Shown here piece by piece: positions 1 to 7,853 of a stretch of DNA of 64,000 nt. A program made the translations under genes and the position numbers. The notes beneath the pieces were generated by a model that made no database searches, was not told where the DNA came from, and saw nothing but the letters and a program-made list of their open reading frames with translations. This stretch comes from Bradyrhizobium barranii subsp. barranii (lineage in GTDB: Bacteria > Pseudomonadota > Alphaproteobacteria > Rhizobiales > Xanthobacteraceae), in assembly GCF_017565645.3 (NCBI RefSeq), contig NZ_CP086136.1, positions 2,308,001-2,372,000 of the forward strand, given 5' to 3'. How positions within the stretch are numbered: position 1 is the stretch's first letter; each line of letters starts with the position of its first letter.

Positions 1-41
1 GCGAAGGCTTTGCCGATGGGCTCGATGTCGCGGGATTCTGA
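1..41 (+). CDS. C-terminal end of a gene cut by the window start, possibly DUF898 (YjgN) family
   Basis: Reading from base 3 gives a short peptide tail, EGFADGLDVAGF, ending at TGA 39-41, four bases before the GTG start of the M48 protease. Tails of this kind are found in DUF898/YjgN-type membrane proteins, which often sit directly upstream of M48 peptidases. The family is inferred from this tail and the neighbour only. Another open frame ends at 46-48 and cannot be excluded. Confidence 0.35.
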   Translation, partial: EGFADGLDVAGF

Positions 42-44
42 TCT

Positions 45-1157
45 GTGAGTGAGTTGTCCACCGAGGTTCCGGCGCAGTCTGCCAAGCCGACGATCTTCTT
101 CGACGGCGTGTCGAGCCGCAGGCGGGAGGTGTCGCTGGCGCTCGGTGACGCGCTCGACATCGTCGAGGACGGCGGAGCGCCGGTTCGCTGGACCTATGCC
201 GACATTCGCCGCGCCGACAGTCCGGCCGGGATATTGCGCTTGGCCTCGACATCCGCGCCGCCGCTGGCGCGGCTTGAAATTCGCGACGCCGCGCTCGCCG
301 CCGATGTGACCGCCCGCTGCATGCGTCTCGACGAGCACCAGACGTCGCGCCGCGGTGTCGCAAAAATCGTCAGCTGGTCGGTGGCCGCCGCCGTCTCCAT
401 CGTTTGCGTCGTACTGTTCGGTGTGCCGCTCGCTGCCGACCGGCTCGCGCCGCTGGTGCCCAAGCCGATCGAACGGCGCATCGGCGACGCCTCCGAAGTC
501 CAGGTGAAAACCATCTTCGGCCGCAAAGCATGCGAAGACCCCGCGGGCAAGGCCGCGTTCACAAAACTGGTCAATCGTCTGCGCGATGCCGCCGGCCTCG
601 ACGACGATTCCATGACGGCCGGTGTGCTGCCGACCTCGGTGCCGAATGCATTCGCGCTGCCCGGCGGCAAGGTGTACGTGCTGAGGGGCCTAGTCGACAA
701 GGCCGAAAACCCCGACGAGCTCGCCGGCATCCTTGCCCATGAGCTCGGCCATCTCAAGCATTACGACAACATGCGCGGGCTGATCTACAACGGCGGCACC
801 TCGTTCCTGATCGGCCTGTTGTTCGGCGACGTCACCGGCTCGAGCGCCGTGATCTTCGCCTCGCGCAGCGTGGTCGAAGCCTCCTATTCGCGCGAGGCCG
901 AGACCGCTGCCGATACGTTCGCGATCGAGATCATGCACAAGCTCGGCCGCTCGCCGAAACCCGCGGCCGAATTGATGTTCCGCATCACCGGCAAGGAAGG
1001 CGGCTCCGGCCTCACCACGATCCTGGCGAGCCACCCGCTCACCGAAGACCGCCTCGTGCGCATGACGAAGGTAGATCGTCCCGCCAGCGGCCCCCCTCTG
1101 CTGACGGACAAGGAATGGCAGTCGCTCAAGCTGATTTGCGGCAGCGGGAAGATCTAG
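45..1157 (+). CDS. M48 family membrane-anchored zinc metallopeptidase
   Basis: 370 aa. The zinc motif HELGH lies at residues 232-236, and a downstream REAETAAD segment around 283-290 supplies the glutamate ligand typical of M48 (HtpX/Ste24-like) proteases. One transmembrane segment lies at about residues 108-132 and separates an N-terminal domain of about 105 residues from the peptidase domain, so the protease probably faces the periplasm. The start is a GTG that closely follows the upstream partial gene, which suggests co-transcription. The substrate is unknown; envelope protein quality control is a family-based guess. Confidence 0.85.
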   Translation: MSELSTEVPAQSAKPTIFFDGVSSRRREVSLALGDALDIVEDGGAPVRWTYADIRRADSPAGILRLASTSAPPLARLEIRDAALAADVTARCMRLDEHQTSRRGVAKIVSWSVAAAVSIVCVVLFGVPLAADRLAPLVPKPIERRIGDASEVQVKTIFGRKACEDPAGKAAFTKLVNRLRDAAGLDDDSMTAGVLPTSVPNAFALPGGKVYVLRGLVDKAENPDELAGILAHELGHLKHYDNMRGLIYNGGTSFLIGLLFGDVTGSSAVIFASRSVVEASYSREAETAADTFAIEIMHKLGRSPKPAAELMFRITGKEGGSGLTTILASHPLTEDRLVRMTKVDRPASGPPLLTDKEWQSLKLICGSGKI

Positions 1158-1158
1158 A

Positions 1159-1202
1159 GCGTTTTCGAGCGAAGTGGCGACCGGTTCGCGTGAAGAAAAC
1201 GC
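1159..1202. repeat. Dispersed palindromic intergenic repeat
   Basis: The arms GCGTTTTC (1159-1166) and GAAAACGC (1195-1202) enclose a core with GAAGTGG and ACCGGTTCGCG. This layout is a common intergenic repeat in Bradyrhizobium and Rhodopseudomonas. It lies between convergent genes (M48 protease and upp) and could act as a bidirectional terminator. Confidence 0.55.
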
Positions 1203-1223
1203 GTCAAAAAAAGAGCTTTTCGC

Positions 1224-1853
1224 CTACCGCGTCCCGTAAGCGCGGTCGCCGGCATCGCCGAGGCCCGGCAGGATAAAGCCGTTCTCGTCGAGACCTTCGT
1301 CCACTGCAGCCGTCCAGATCGGAACGTCGGGATGCAGTCCACGCAGCCGTTCGAGCCCCTCAGGGGCCGCGATCAGGCAGGCGAGGCGGATGTCCCTGGC
1401 GCCGCGCTCCTTCAGCCGGTCGATTGCGGCGACGGCCGTGTTGGCGGTGGCAACCACCGGGGTCACCACGATCGCCAGGCGCTCGCTGAGGTCGGACGGC
1501 GATTTGAAGAAATACTCGACCGCGGCAAAACTGAGCGGCTCGCGGTAGAGGCCGATATGGGCGACGCGCGCGGTCGGCACCAGATCCATCATGCCGTCGA
1601 CGAAGGTCGTGCCGGCCCGCAGCATAGGCACGAACACCAGCTTCTTGCCGGCGATCTTGGCCGAATGCATCGTCGCCAGCGGCGTCTCGATGACGGTATC
1701 GGCGAGCGGCAGATCCCGCGTGATCTCGTAGCACAGCAGCATGCCGATCTCCTTGATCAGCTCGCGGAAGGACTTGGTCGAGATGGACTTGTCCCGCACC
1801 AGCGTCAGCTTGTGCTGCACCAGCGGATGATCGACGATCGTGACGCCTTCCAT
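1224..1853 (-). CDS. upp: Uracil phosphoribosyltransferase, URC-associated, with a divergent PRPP loop
   Basis: 209 aa, the usual UPRT length. UPRT makes UMP from uracil and PRPP in the cytoplasm. The uracil-binding C-terminus [14 protein letters not shown], the VPMLRAG segment and the [11 protein letters not shown] segment are all conserved. The PRPP loop, normally DPMLATGGS, reads TPVVATANT here: the acidic residue and the glycine pair are gone. It is the last gene of a minus-strand operon with the URC4-like and URC1-like genes, which fits the URC pathway, where uracil is first converted to UMP. The altered loop may mean changed PRPP binding or loss of activity; family membership itself is secure. 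Confidence 0.9.
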   Translation of the reverse strand: MEGVTIVDHPLVQHKLTLVRDKSISTKSFRELIKEIGMLLCYEITRDLPLADTVIETPLATMHSAKIAGKKLVFVPMLRAGTTFVDGMMDLVPTARVAHIGLYREPLSFAAVEYFFKSPSDLSERLAIVVTPVVATANTAVAAIDRLKERGARDIRLACLIAAPEGLERLRGLHPDVPIWTAAVDEGLDENGFILPGLGDAGDRAYGTR

Positions 1854-1905
1854 GATGGGATGCTCCTGAAATTCATCGATATGGACTACGCTGCGGACGA
1901 ATGGA

Positions 1906-3144
1906 TTAAAAAACCGTGCCGTCGCTGATCACCTTGAGCGGCGGTGCGCCGTCGGGCCGGAGCGCGAAGGCGATGGCGCGGCCGGCAGCCCAGCTGCCAC
2001 CTTCGAGAATGCTTGCGAGGGGCAAGGTCTCGGGCGTGCGGCCGAGCTTGCTGCGGACGCTGCTCGCAAGCCGGTCGAGCAGCGCGACGGTGAGCGCGCG
2101 CCACTCCACGACGAGCAGGGAATCCACCGCATGCGCGCGCTCGGCATCGGCGGGATCGCGCAGGCGCAACACCTCGTGATCGACGAACAGGCCGCCATTG
2201 CGGTATTCGGCAAGTCCGGTCAGGCCGTCGATGTCGGTGACGTCAAAGCCGGCGCGCTGCAGCGGCTCGATCAGCGAATAGCTCAGCCATTGCGACAGCT
2301 TGTGCAGGGGTACGAGGCCTGCCGTTCCGTCGTCCGCCCCGATCGCCGGATGACGCCAGCAATCGCCGAGCGGAATCCCGGCGAGCTCGAGCCGTGACGG
2401 CCAGATCGGTCCAAGCTGGTTCAGCACTGCGGACAGGATGGCGGGTGCGGCGACCGCGCCGCCCACAGCCTGTGCCGCGATGTGATCGAACAAGCCGCCT
2501 GGCCGCGGCGTATCGTGCAGGCCGAAAATGTCCGCACGCTCGGCAACCAGCTTGCCCAGACGTCGCAGCAGATCAGTGCGTCCGTCGAGACCGAGCAGCG
2601 GATTGGCATCGCTCACCTGAAAGGCCGAGGTGAGGGAGGCGAGCGGTAGTTTCGCCAGCACGTCTGCATCGGCCCTGAACGGCGCACGCGCATCGCCGGA
2701 GAACAGGCCGCCTGCAAACATGTCGAGGCTTGCGATGGCAAGCCCCTCCGATCGGCCGATACTTTCGCCGGTCACAGCGTCGCGATAGCGCCACGTGGCT
2801 CCCGCACCTGCGTCGAGCAGCACGCTGACAATGGCGAGGTCGAACTCGGCGCGCGCACGTGCCGCGCGATCCGGCCACGATGCGACGTTGGCAAGCCTCG
2901 CCCAGCGATCGACGCCGCCGAGCACGAAATGCCGCCAGCGGGCATGGAAGGGAATCTCCAGCGTCGGATAGGCCTTGCGCGTGACCGCGATCACGGCCTC
3001 CGCGACGCCGTCCATGCGGTCGAGGTCGATCGTGAAGTGCCGGAGCCCGCCGGCAAGGCCGATCTCGAGCATTTTGCCGGCACGCGCACGAACAGCTCCT
3101 GCGCTGAGCAGGGAGCGGGCCTGTTGTTCCAAAGCCTCCGCCAT
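1906..3144 (-). CDS. URC4/Urg3-like protein (DUF1688), uracil catabolism
   Basis: 412 aa, matching DUF1688 proteins related to yeast URC4. Recognisable segments include the N-terminal [20 protein letters not shown] region, PYHARWRHF-like residues ([10 protein letters not shown]) near 105, a [14 protein letters not shown] segment near residue 210, and the C-terminal [16 protein letters not shown]. No signal peptide or membrane segment is seen, so it is cytoplasmic. It lies only 7 bp after the URC1-like gene and 52 bp before upp, so the three are very likely one transcript. In the yeast URC pathway URC4 acts after UMP formation; its exact chemistry is not settled, and the role here is inferred from family and context. 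Confidence 0.85.
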   Translation of the reverse strand: MAEALEQQARSLLSAGAVRARAGKMLEIGLAGGLRHFTIDLDRMDGVAEAVIAVTRKAYPTLEIPFHARWRHFVLGGVDRWARLANVASWPDRAARARAEFDLAIVSVLLDAGAGATWRYRDAVTGESIGRSEGLAIASLDMFAGGLFSGDARAPFRADADVLAKLPLASLTSAFQVSDANPLLGLDGRTDLLRRLGKLVAERADIFGLHDTPRPGGLFDHIAAQAVGGAVAAPAILSAVLNQLGPIWPSRLELAGIPLGDCWRHPAIGADDGTAGLVPLHKLSQWLSYSLIEPLQRAGFDVTDIDGLTGLAEYRNGGLFVDHEVLRLRDPADAERAHAVDSLLVVEWRALTVALLDRLASSVRSKLGRTPETLPLASILEGGSWAAGRAIAFALRPDGAPPLKVISDGTVF

Positions 3145-3151
3145 CGCGCGA

Positions 3152-4408
3152 TCAGTACTTTTCCAGCGAGCGCCCGACCACGCCGTTCACGTCCTTCTCC
3201 GGCGCGATGTCGGTCGAGTAATAGCCGGCAGCCTTTTTCGCGGCGATCTCGACATAGGCGTCGGCCGGGATCAGCTCCGGCGGGATCGGCACGCGCTCGA
3301 CGATGTCGATGCCCTGCGAGGTCAGCGCGTCATGCTTCATGTCGCTCATCGACAGGAAGCGGTCGATGCGCTTCAGGCCGAGCCAGTGAATGGTATCCGG
3401 CATCAATTGCTGGAAGCGCGCGTCCTGGACGCCGGCGACGCATTCGGTGCGCTCGAAATAGGCGGCCGCCGCGTCGCCGTCCTCCTGGCGCTTGCGCGCA
3501 TTGTAGACCAGGAATTTGGTGACCTCGCCGAGCGCGCGGCCTTCCTTGCGGTTGTAGATGACGAGCCCGAGCCCGCCTTCCTGCGCGCCGCGCGCGGATT
3601 CCTCGATGCCGTGAATGAGATAGGGCCGGCAGGTGCAGATGTCGGAGCCGAACACGTCGGAGCCGTTGCACTCGTCATGCACGCGGCAAGTGATCTTGGT
3701 GCGGTGGTCCGGCAGTTTTGTCACATCGCCGAACATGTAGACGGTGGTGCCGCCGATCGGCGGCAGAAACACCTTCATGTCCGGTCGGGTGACCAACTCG
3801 GGGAACATGCCGGCGGTCTGCTCGAACAGCGTGCGCCGCAGCTCGGTCTCGCCGGTGCCGAAGCGCGTCGCGAGGCCCGGCAGGTACCAGACCGGATCGA
3901 TCGCGATCTTCACCACCGACACGCTGCCATTGGCATGCACGACCTCGCCGTCGGCGCGCAGCCGTTTTGCGGCCAGCGCTTCACGGATCTCTGGCAGGTC
4001 GAGCCGCGCTCGCGTCACCGCGATACTCGGGCGGATGTCGACGCCCTCGGCGATGTCCTTGCCGAAATTCTCCGCGACGAGATGCCCCCAGGGATCGAGC
4101 GCGACGATCTTGTCGGGATCGCGCCATTGCTCGAACGGCCCGATGGTCGCGGCCGGAAAAGTGTTGGTGAGGTCGGGCCGGCGGATCGGATCGAGCGCGC
4201 CTGCGGACACCGCGAGAGCCCGGTACATCGCGTAGGAGCCGCCATGGCTGCCGATCACGTTGCGATCCCCAGCGCGCGATACCGTGCCGATGATCGGCCC
4301 CCGGGCGCGCGCGTCGGCTGCGTCCCAGTGAATTGGAAACGCGGCCTTTTTGCCCGGCTCCGGATGGGAGGTAAGGCGGATGTGATCGGTACGGTTCGCG
4401 CGGCTCAT
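3152..4408 (-). CDS. URC1-like GTP cyclohydrolase II family enzyme, uracil catabolism
   Basis: 418 aa, about twice the length of RibA. The zinc-binding pattern C-x10-C-x-C is exact at C247, C258 and C260 (within DECNGSDVFGSDICTC), followed by a GLVIYNRKEGR segment that matches the RibA catalytic region. The long N-terminal extension (about 1-200) and the absence of a DHBP synthase domain fit the URC1 type rather than riboflavin RibBA. The start ATG follows GGGAGC at a good distance. First gene of the urc1-urc4-upp operon. By analogy with yeast it would open the pyrimidine ring of a uracil nucleotide; that is knowledge of the family, not shown here. Confidence 0.88.
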   Translation of the reverse strand: MSRANRTDHIRLTSHPEPGKKAAFPIHWDAADARARGPIIGTVSRAGDRNVIGSHGGSYAMYRALAVSAGALDPIRRPDLTNTFPAATIGPFEQWRDPDKIVALDPWGHLVAENFGKDIAEGVDIRPSIAVTRARLDLPEIREALAAKRLRADGEVVHANGSVSVVKIAIDPVWYLPGLATRFGTGETELRRTLFEQTAGMFPELVTRPDMKVFLPPIGGTTVYMFGDVTKLPDHRTKITCRVHDECNGSDVFGSDICTCRPYLIHGIEESARGAQEGGLGLVIYNRKEGRALGEVTKFLVYNARKRQEDGDAAAAYFERTECVAGVQDARFQQLMPDTIHWLGLKRIDRFLSMSDMKHDALTSQGIDIVERVPIPPELIPADAYVEIAAKKAAGYYSTDIAPEKDVNGVVGRSLEKY

Positions 4409-4791
4409 GTCCAGGCTCCCAAAAAGCCGACGGCCCGCCGCTCGGACGGGCCTGGCTCACTTGCGCTACCGGTGCCGAACACCGGCGACGCGAGCTCAAT
4501 CCAACATATTGTAGCGGCTGGCGACGACAGACAAGTTAATGGTTCCCCGCCGGGCAGGCGACCCTGGCCAAATTCCCGTCACCGACGGGCCGGTCCGGCT
4601 CGCCTGGATGCCGCGCCTTCGCCCCGGCCGAACCTTGCTATTCGATCCGCGCGATAGGTCTAAGGATTTGAAATAGTTTTATTTTTTATGTTTTCAAGAG
4701 GGTGTCCCGCAAGTTGCGCCACCGCGGTGCCGTGGGCTGGACCGGACCCACATAATCGGACAAATAGGTCGCCTCTCGCCTGGAGAACGCC
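4409..4791. other. Intergenic region with divergent promoters (URC operon / PLP enzyme)
   Basis: 383 bp between divergent genes. It contains no convincing gene. An AT-rich stretch at about 4660-4700 contrasts with the GC-rich surroundings and is a likely place for promoter elements of the PLP enzyme. No operator could be named; the uracil-responsive control region of the URC operon would be expected here. Confidence 0.5.
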
Positions 4792-5919
4792 ATGCCCACC
4801 GCCAGCTACATCGACCCCCGCAACGGACAGCTCTATCCGCTGGACCAGCCGCGCTGGTGCTCGGACGAGCGCACGCCGCTGCTGGTGACGCCGGGACCAG
4901 GCATATCGCGCGCGGACATCGACGGCGCCACGCGCTCGCTCTGGCGCTACCGGGCGGCGCTGCCGGTCGAGATCAAGAAGCTGATCACGCTTGGCGAAGG
5001 CTGCACGCCGCTGGTCCAGCAGGACTGGGGCGATTTGCGTCCGTTCTTCAAGCTCGAATGGTTCAACCCGACCGGCAGCTTCAAGGACAGGGGGTCTTCG
5101 GTGATGCTGTCGTTCCTGCGGCAGATCGGCGTCGACGCGATCCTGGAGGATTCTTCGGGCAATGGCGGCTCGTCGATGGCGGGGTTAGGCGCCGCCGGCG
5201 GCATGCGCGTGAAGATCCTGGCGCCGGCCTCGACGTCGCCGGCCAAGATCGCGCAGGTGCGCGCCTATGGCGCGACGGTGCAGCTCGTCGAGGGGCCGCG
5301 CGAGGAGTCGGAGGCCGAGGCCATCCGGCAGTCGAGCCAGACCTTCTATGCCAGCCACAATTGGCAACCGTTCTTCCTCGAGGGCACCAAGTCGCTCGCC
5401 TATGAAATCTGGGAAGACCTCGGTTTTCGTGCGCCCGACAACGTCATCGTTCCCGTTGGCGCCGGCAGCAGCCTGCTCGGTTGCGCCTTCGGCTTCCGCG
5501 AGCTGCTGAAGGCCGGGCAGATCGCGAAGCTGCCGCGCCTGTTCGCGGCGCAGCCGCTAAACTGCTCGCCGATCGATGCCAGCTTCAAGGCCGGTGTCGA
5601 CACGCCGGTCGCCCGCGAGGTGAACAAGACCGTCGCCGAAGGCACCGCCATCAAGAATCCGCTGCGCCTGCGCGAGATCATCGGCAGCTTGCGCGAGAGC
5701 GGCGGCGGCACCGTTGCGCTGACCGAGGACGAGATCGTCGCCGCGTTGCGGCGTCTTGCGCGGCAGGGATTGTTTGCCGAACCGACCAGCGCCAGCGCGG
5801 CCGCTGCGTTGGAAAAACTCTCCGCGGCGGGATCGATCAAGGCGAACGAGACCACGGTCGCGGTCCTCACCGGCACCGGCCTGAAGGCCGCGACCACCGT
5901 CGCCGATCTCGTACAATAG
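4792..5919 (+). CDS. Threonine-synthase-like PLP-dependent enzyme (fold type II)
   Basis: 375 aa. The PLP lysine is K98 in NPTGSFKDRG, and the phosphate-binding segment SGNGGSSMAG follows at about 123-132. The C-terminal VAVLTGTGLK (near 358-367) matches threonine synthase / threonine dehydratase type proteins. Family enzymes convert O-phosphohomoserine to threonine or act in related beta-elimination and replacement reactions. No threonine-pathway gene is nearby, so the substrate is open; a second, specialised homologue is plausible. It is followed by a long palindromic repeat and stands alone on its strand. Confidence 0.8.
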   Translation: MPTASYIDPRNGQLYPLDQPRWCSDERTPLLVTPGPGISRADIDGATRSLWRYRAALPVEIKKLITLGEGCTPLVQQDWGDLRPFFKLEWFNPTGSFKDRGSSVMLSFLRQIGVDAILEDSSGNGGSSMAGLGAAGGMRVKILAPASTSPAKIAQVRAYGATVQLVEGPREESEAEAIRQSSQTFYASHNWQPFFLEGTKSLAYEIWEDLGFRAPDNVIVPVGAGSSLLGCAFGFRELLKAGQIAKLPRLFAAQPLNCSPIDASFKAGVDTPVAREVNKTVAEGTAIKNPLRLREIIGSLRESGGGTVALTEDEIVAALRRLARQGLFAEPTSASAAAALEKLSAAGSIKANETTVAVLTGTGLKAATTVADLVQ

Positions 5920-5940
5920 AGGCGGAGGAGGCGTTCCGCT

Positions 5941-6097
5941 TACCCTCCCCTGGAGGGGGAGGGTCGATCGCGCGTAGCGCGAGCGGGGTGGGGTGATCTC
6001 TCCACACGGGCAGCGCTTCGGTGGAGAGACTTTCACCCCACCCCGTCTCACGTCGCTGACGCGCCGCGAGCCGACCCTCCCCCTCCAGGGGAGGGTA
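5941..6097. repeat. Long palindromic intergenic repeat (about 157 bp)
   Basis: The outer arms TACCCTCCCCTGGAGGGGGA and its reverse complement bound the element at 5941 and 6097. Inside lie GGGGTGGGGTGA and TTTCACCCCACCCC, so the whole unit can fold into one long imperfect hairpin. This composition is common in rhizobial intergenic repeats. It separates convergent genes and may terminate both. Confidence 0.8.
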
Positions 6098-6105
6098 ACG
6101 GCATC

Positions 6106-6921
6106 TCACTCCTTCAGATCATTCACCCGCTTCACCCACGCCCTGACATCGGCGAGCACCTGGGGCAGCACCGCCCTGACCTCCTGCACGGTCATGCCGG
6201 GCTTGATGCGGGGATCGTAGAGCAGGTTGAGGATGTACTGGTCGTAGACGTCGAAATAGCCCATCGACACATTGTCGTTGAACATGGTCCACGGCACGCT
6301 CGCGGTGTCGTTGATCGGGCCGAGCGATTGCAGCAGTTCCTCATAGGCGCAGTCGAGGAAGGTGAAATCGCCGTTGTCGACGGTGAGGATCACGTCGGAA
6401 TGCTCGATCTCGAAATTGTCGTTCTTGCGGAAGCCGGACAGGCATTGCGGATCGAGCGAGGTGCGGATCTCGCGCGCCTTCTCCGCGCCGTAGAAGCTGG
6501 AAATCGTCCGAAACAGGTCGCGGTCGCGAACCAGCTTCACCCGCACGTTCGCGGCTTCGCTGGTGTCGATCATGGCGATGTCGAGATGCTGTACGCGCCT
6601 GCCGATGTCGGCCACGACCTTGGCGAGCTGCGTCTTGCGGTCGGCGCGCTCGCTCTCGGCGTAGACGCGCACCGGCCCGTCGAATTTCCGGATGCGGTCG
6701 ACGCGGCCGGCGAGGTGGTATTCGGCGCCGAACGCCGTCTTCAGAAAGCCTTCGACGATCTCGCCGTCGGTGAAGCTCTTCTTCTCGGCGCGCTGGCGCG
6801 AGGCGATCGCGGGCAATTCGCCCGCGACGGCGATGGTAGCGGTGTCAGGGGCGAACGCGAAAGTGGCGAGCGCCAGCAGGGCGATGCGAAAGCCTGACGA
6901 AGGCGGGGCCAATGCGCTCAT
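6106..6921 (-). CDS. DUF2927 family secreted protein
   Basis: 271 aa from the ATG at 6921; a start 12 codons upstream is possible but adds an Arg-rich stretch before the signal peptide. A hydrophobic segment (FRIALLALATFAFA) followed by a small-residue region looks like a signal peptide, so the protein is probably periplasmic. The middle and C-terminal parts (DPQCLSGFRKND, LDCAYEELLQSLGP, LYDPRIKPGM) match DUF2927 proteins. The biochemical role is unknown. It lies 84 bp downstream of the L,D-transpeptidase on the same strand, so a cell-envelope role is a reasonable but untested guess. Confidence 0.75.
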   Translation of the reverse strand: MSALAPPSSGFRIALLALATFAFAPDTATIAVAGELPAIASRQRAEKKSFTDGEIVEGFLKTAFGAEYHLAGRVDRIRKFDGPVRVYAESERADRKTQLAKVVADIGRRVQHLDIAMIDTSEAANVRVKLVRDRDLFRTISSFYGAEKAREIRTSLDPQCLSGFRKNDNFEIEHSDVILTVDNGDFTFLDCAYEELLQSLGPINDTASVPWTMFNDNVSMGYFDVYDQYILNLLYDPRIKPGMTVQEVRAVLPQVLADVRAWVKRVNDLKE

Positions 6922-7005
6922 TGCGTCCCGACGCTGCCGTATTCGGCAGCGACGCACAAGACCGCATATTCACGCGCCCTGCGGGTTCCCGCAGTTCGCC
7001 GACGG

Positions 7006-7584
7006 CTAGTTGTTGAGCACGACCACCTTGGTGCCGACCGAGACGCGGCTGTAGAGATCGCTGACGTCCTCGTTGGTCATGCGGAAGCAGCCCGAGGACA
7101 CGGCCTGGCCGATCGTCTCCGGCTCGTTGGAGCCGTGGATGCGGTAGAGCGTCGAGCCCAGATACATCGCGCGCGCGCCGAGCGGATTCTCGATGCCGCC
7201 CTTCATGTGGCGCGGCAGGTCGGGCCGGCGGGCCAGCATCTGCGACGGCGGCGTCCAGTCCGGCCATTCCTTCTTGGCGGTGATCCTGTGCACTCCGCCC
7301 CAGCGGAAGCCGTCGCGGCCGACGCCGATGCCGTAGCGCAGCGCCTGGCCGTTCTGGAGCACCAGATACAGGCGGCGCTCGCTCGTGTTCACCACGATCG
7401 TGCCGGGGGCGTAATTGCCGTTGTACATGATGGTGGTGCGGGGGATCGGGCTAGAGCCGCCGCGGAAGAAGCTCGGGCCGAAGCCCATGATCTCGCGCGA
7501 GTCGAACCCCTCGGCGAATGCGCCGCCGGCGGTGGCCGACAGCAGTGCGATGGCGGCAATCGGCGCGGCAAAAAATCGGATCAT
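7006..7584 (-). CDS. L,D-transpeptidase (YkuD domain)
   Basis: 192 aa from the ATG at 7584, chosen because GGGGGAAAC lies directly upstream and the signal peptide (MIRFFAAPIAAIALLSATAG) starts there. The catalytic motif runs from HGSNEPETIG to SSGCFRM, with the active cysteine in SGC. Such periplasmic enzymes make 3-3 peptidoglycan cross-links or attach proteins to peptidoglycan. The domain fills most of the protein. It is first in order before the DUF2927 gene. Confidence 0.9.
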   Translation of the reverse strand: MIRFFAAPIAAIALLSATAGGAFAEGFDSREIMGFGPSFFRGGSSPIPRTTIMYNGNYAPGTIVVNTSERRLYLVLQNGQALRYGIGVGRDGFRWGGVHRITAKKEWPDWTPPSQMLARRPDLPRHMKGGIENPLGARAMYLGSTLYRIHGSNEPETIGQAVSSGCFRMTNEDVSDLYSRVSVGTKVVVLNN

Positions 7585-7614
7585 TGTTTCCCCCAGCAAA
7601 AAAATCGGATTCAA

Positions 7615-7853
7615 CTGAAGTCACAGGCCATATTTGCGGGCATTTCGCAAGCCACGGGCCCGTGAGGGAGATCATCCTTAACGTTTGGCGTTACCAAACC
7701 GGCAACCACGCTAATTTGCCTGAAAGCATTAGCCAAACAAGCGCATCGTCGCGCGGAGCAGGCCAGCGATGCCGGCTATTGCTTTGACGGAGGCGGCGAA
7801 CAATGATTGATCGAGGGGACATTTGAATATTGCCGGTTGCAGGGAGCTTTGGG
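7615..7853. other. Divergent intergenic region without a recognised gene
   Basis: About 240 bp between the divergent L,D-transpeptidase and ThDP-enzyme genes. It should hold both promoters. It is relatively AT-rich around 7670-7740. No hairpin, RNA gene or named operator was recognised. Confidence 0.4.

Noticed and set aside
2975..4657. 560-codon open frame on the plus strand opposite the URC genes
   Set aside because: Mirror of the URC1-like and URC4-like genes; composition unlike a real protein.
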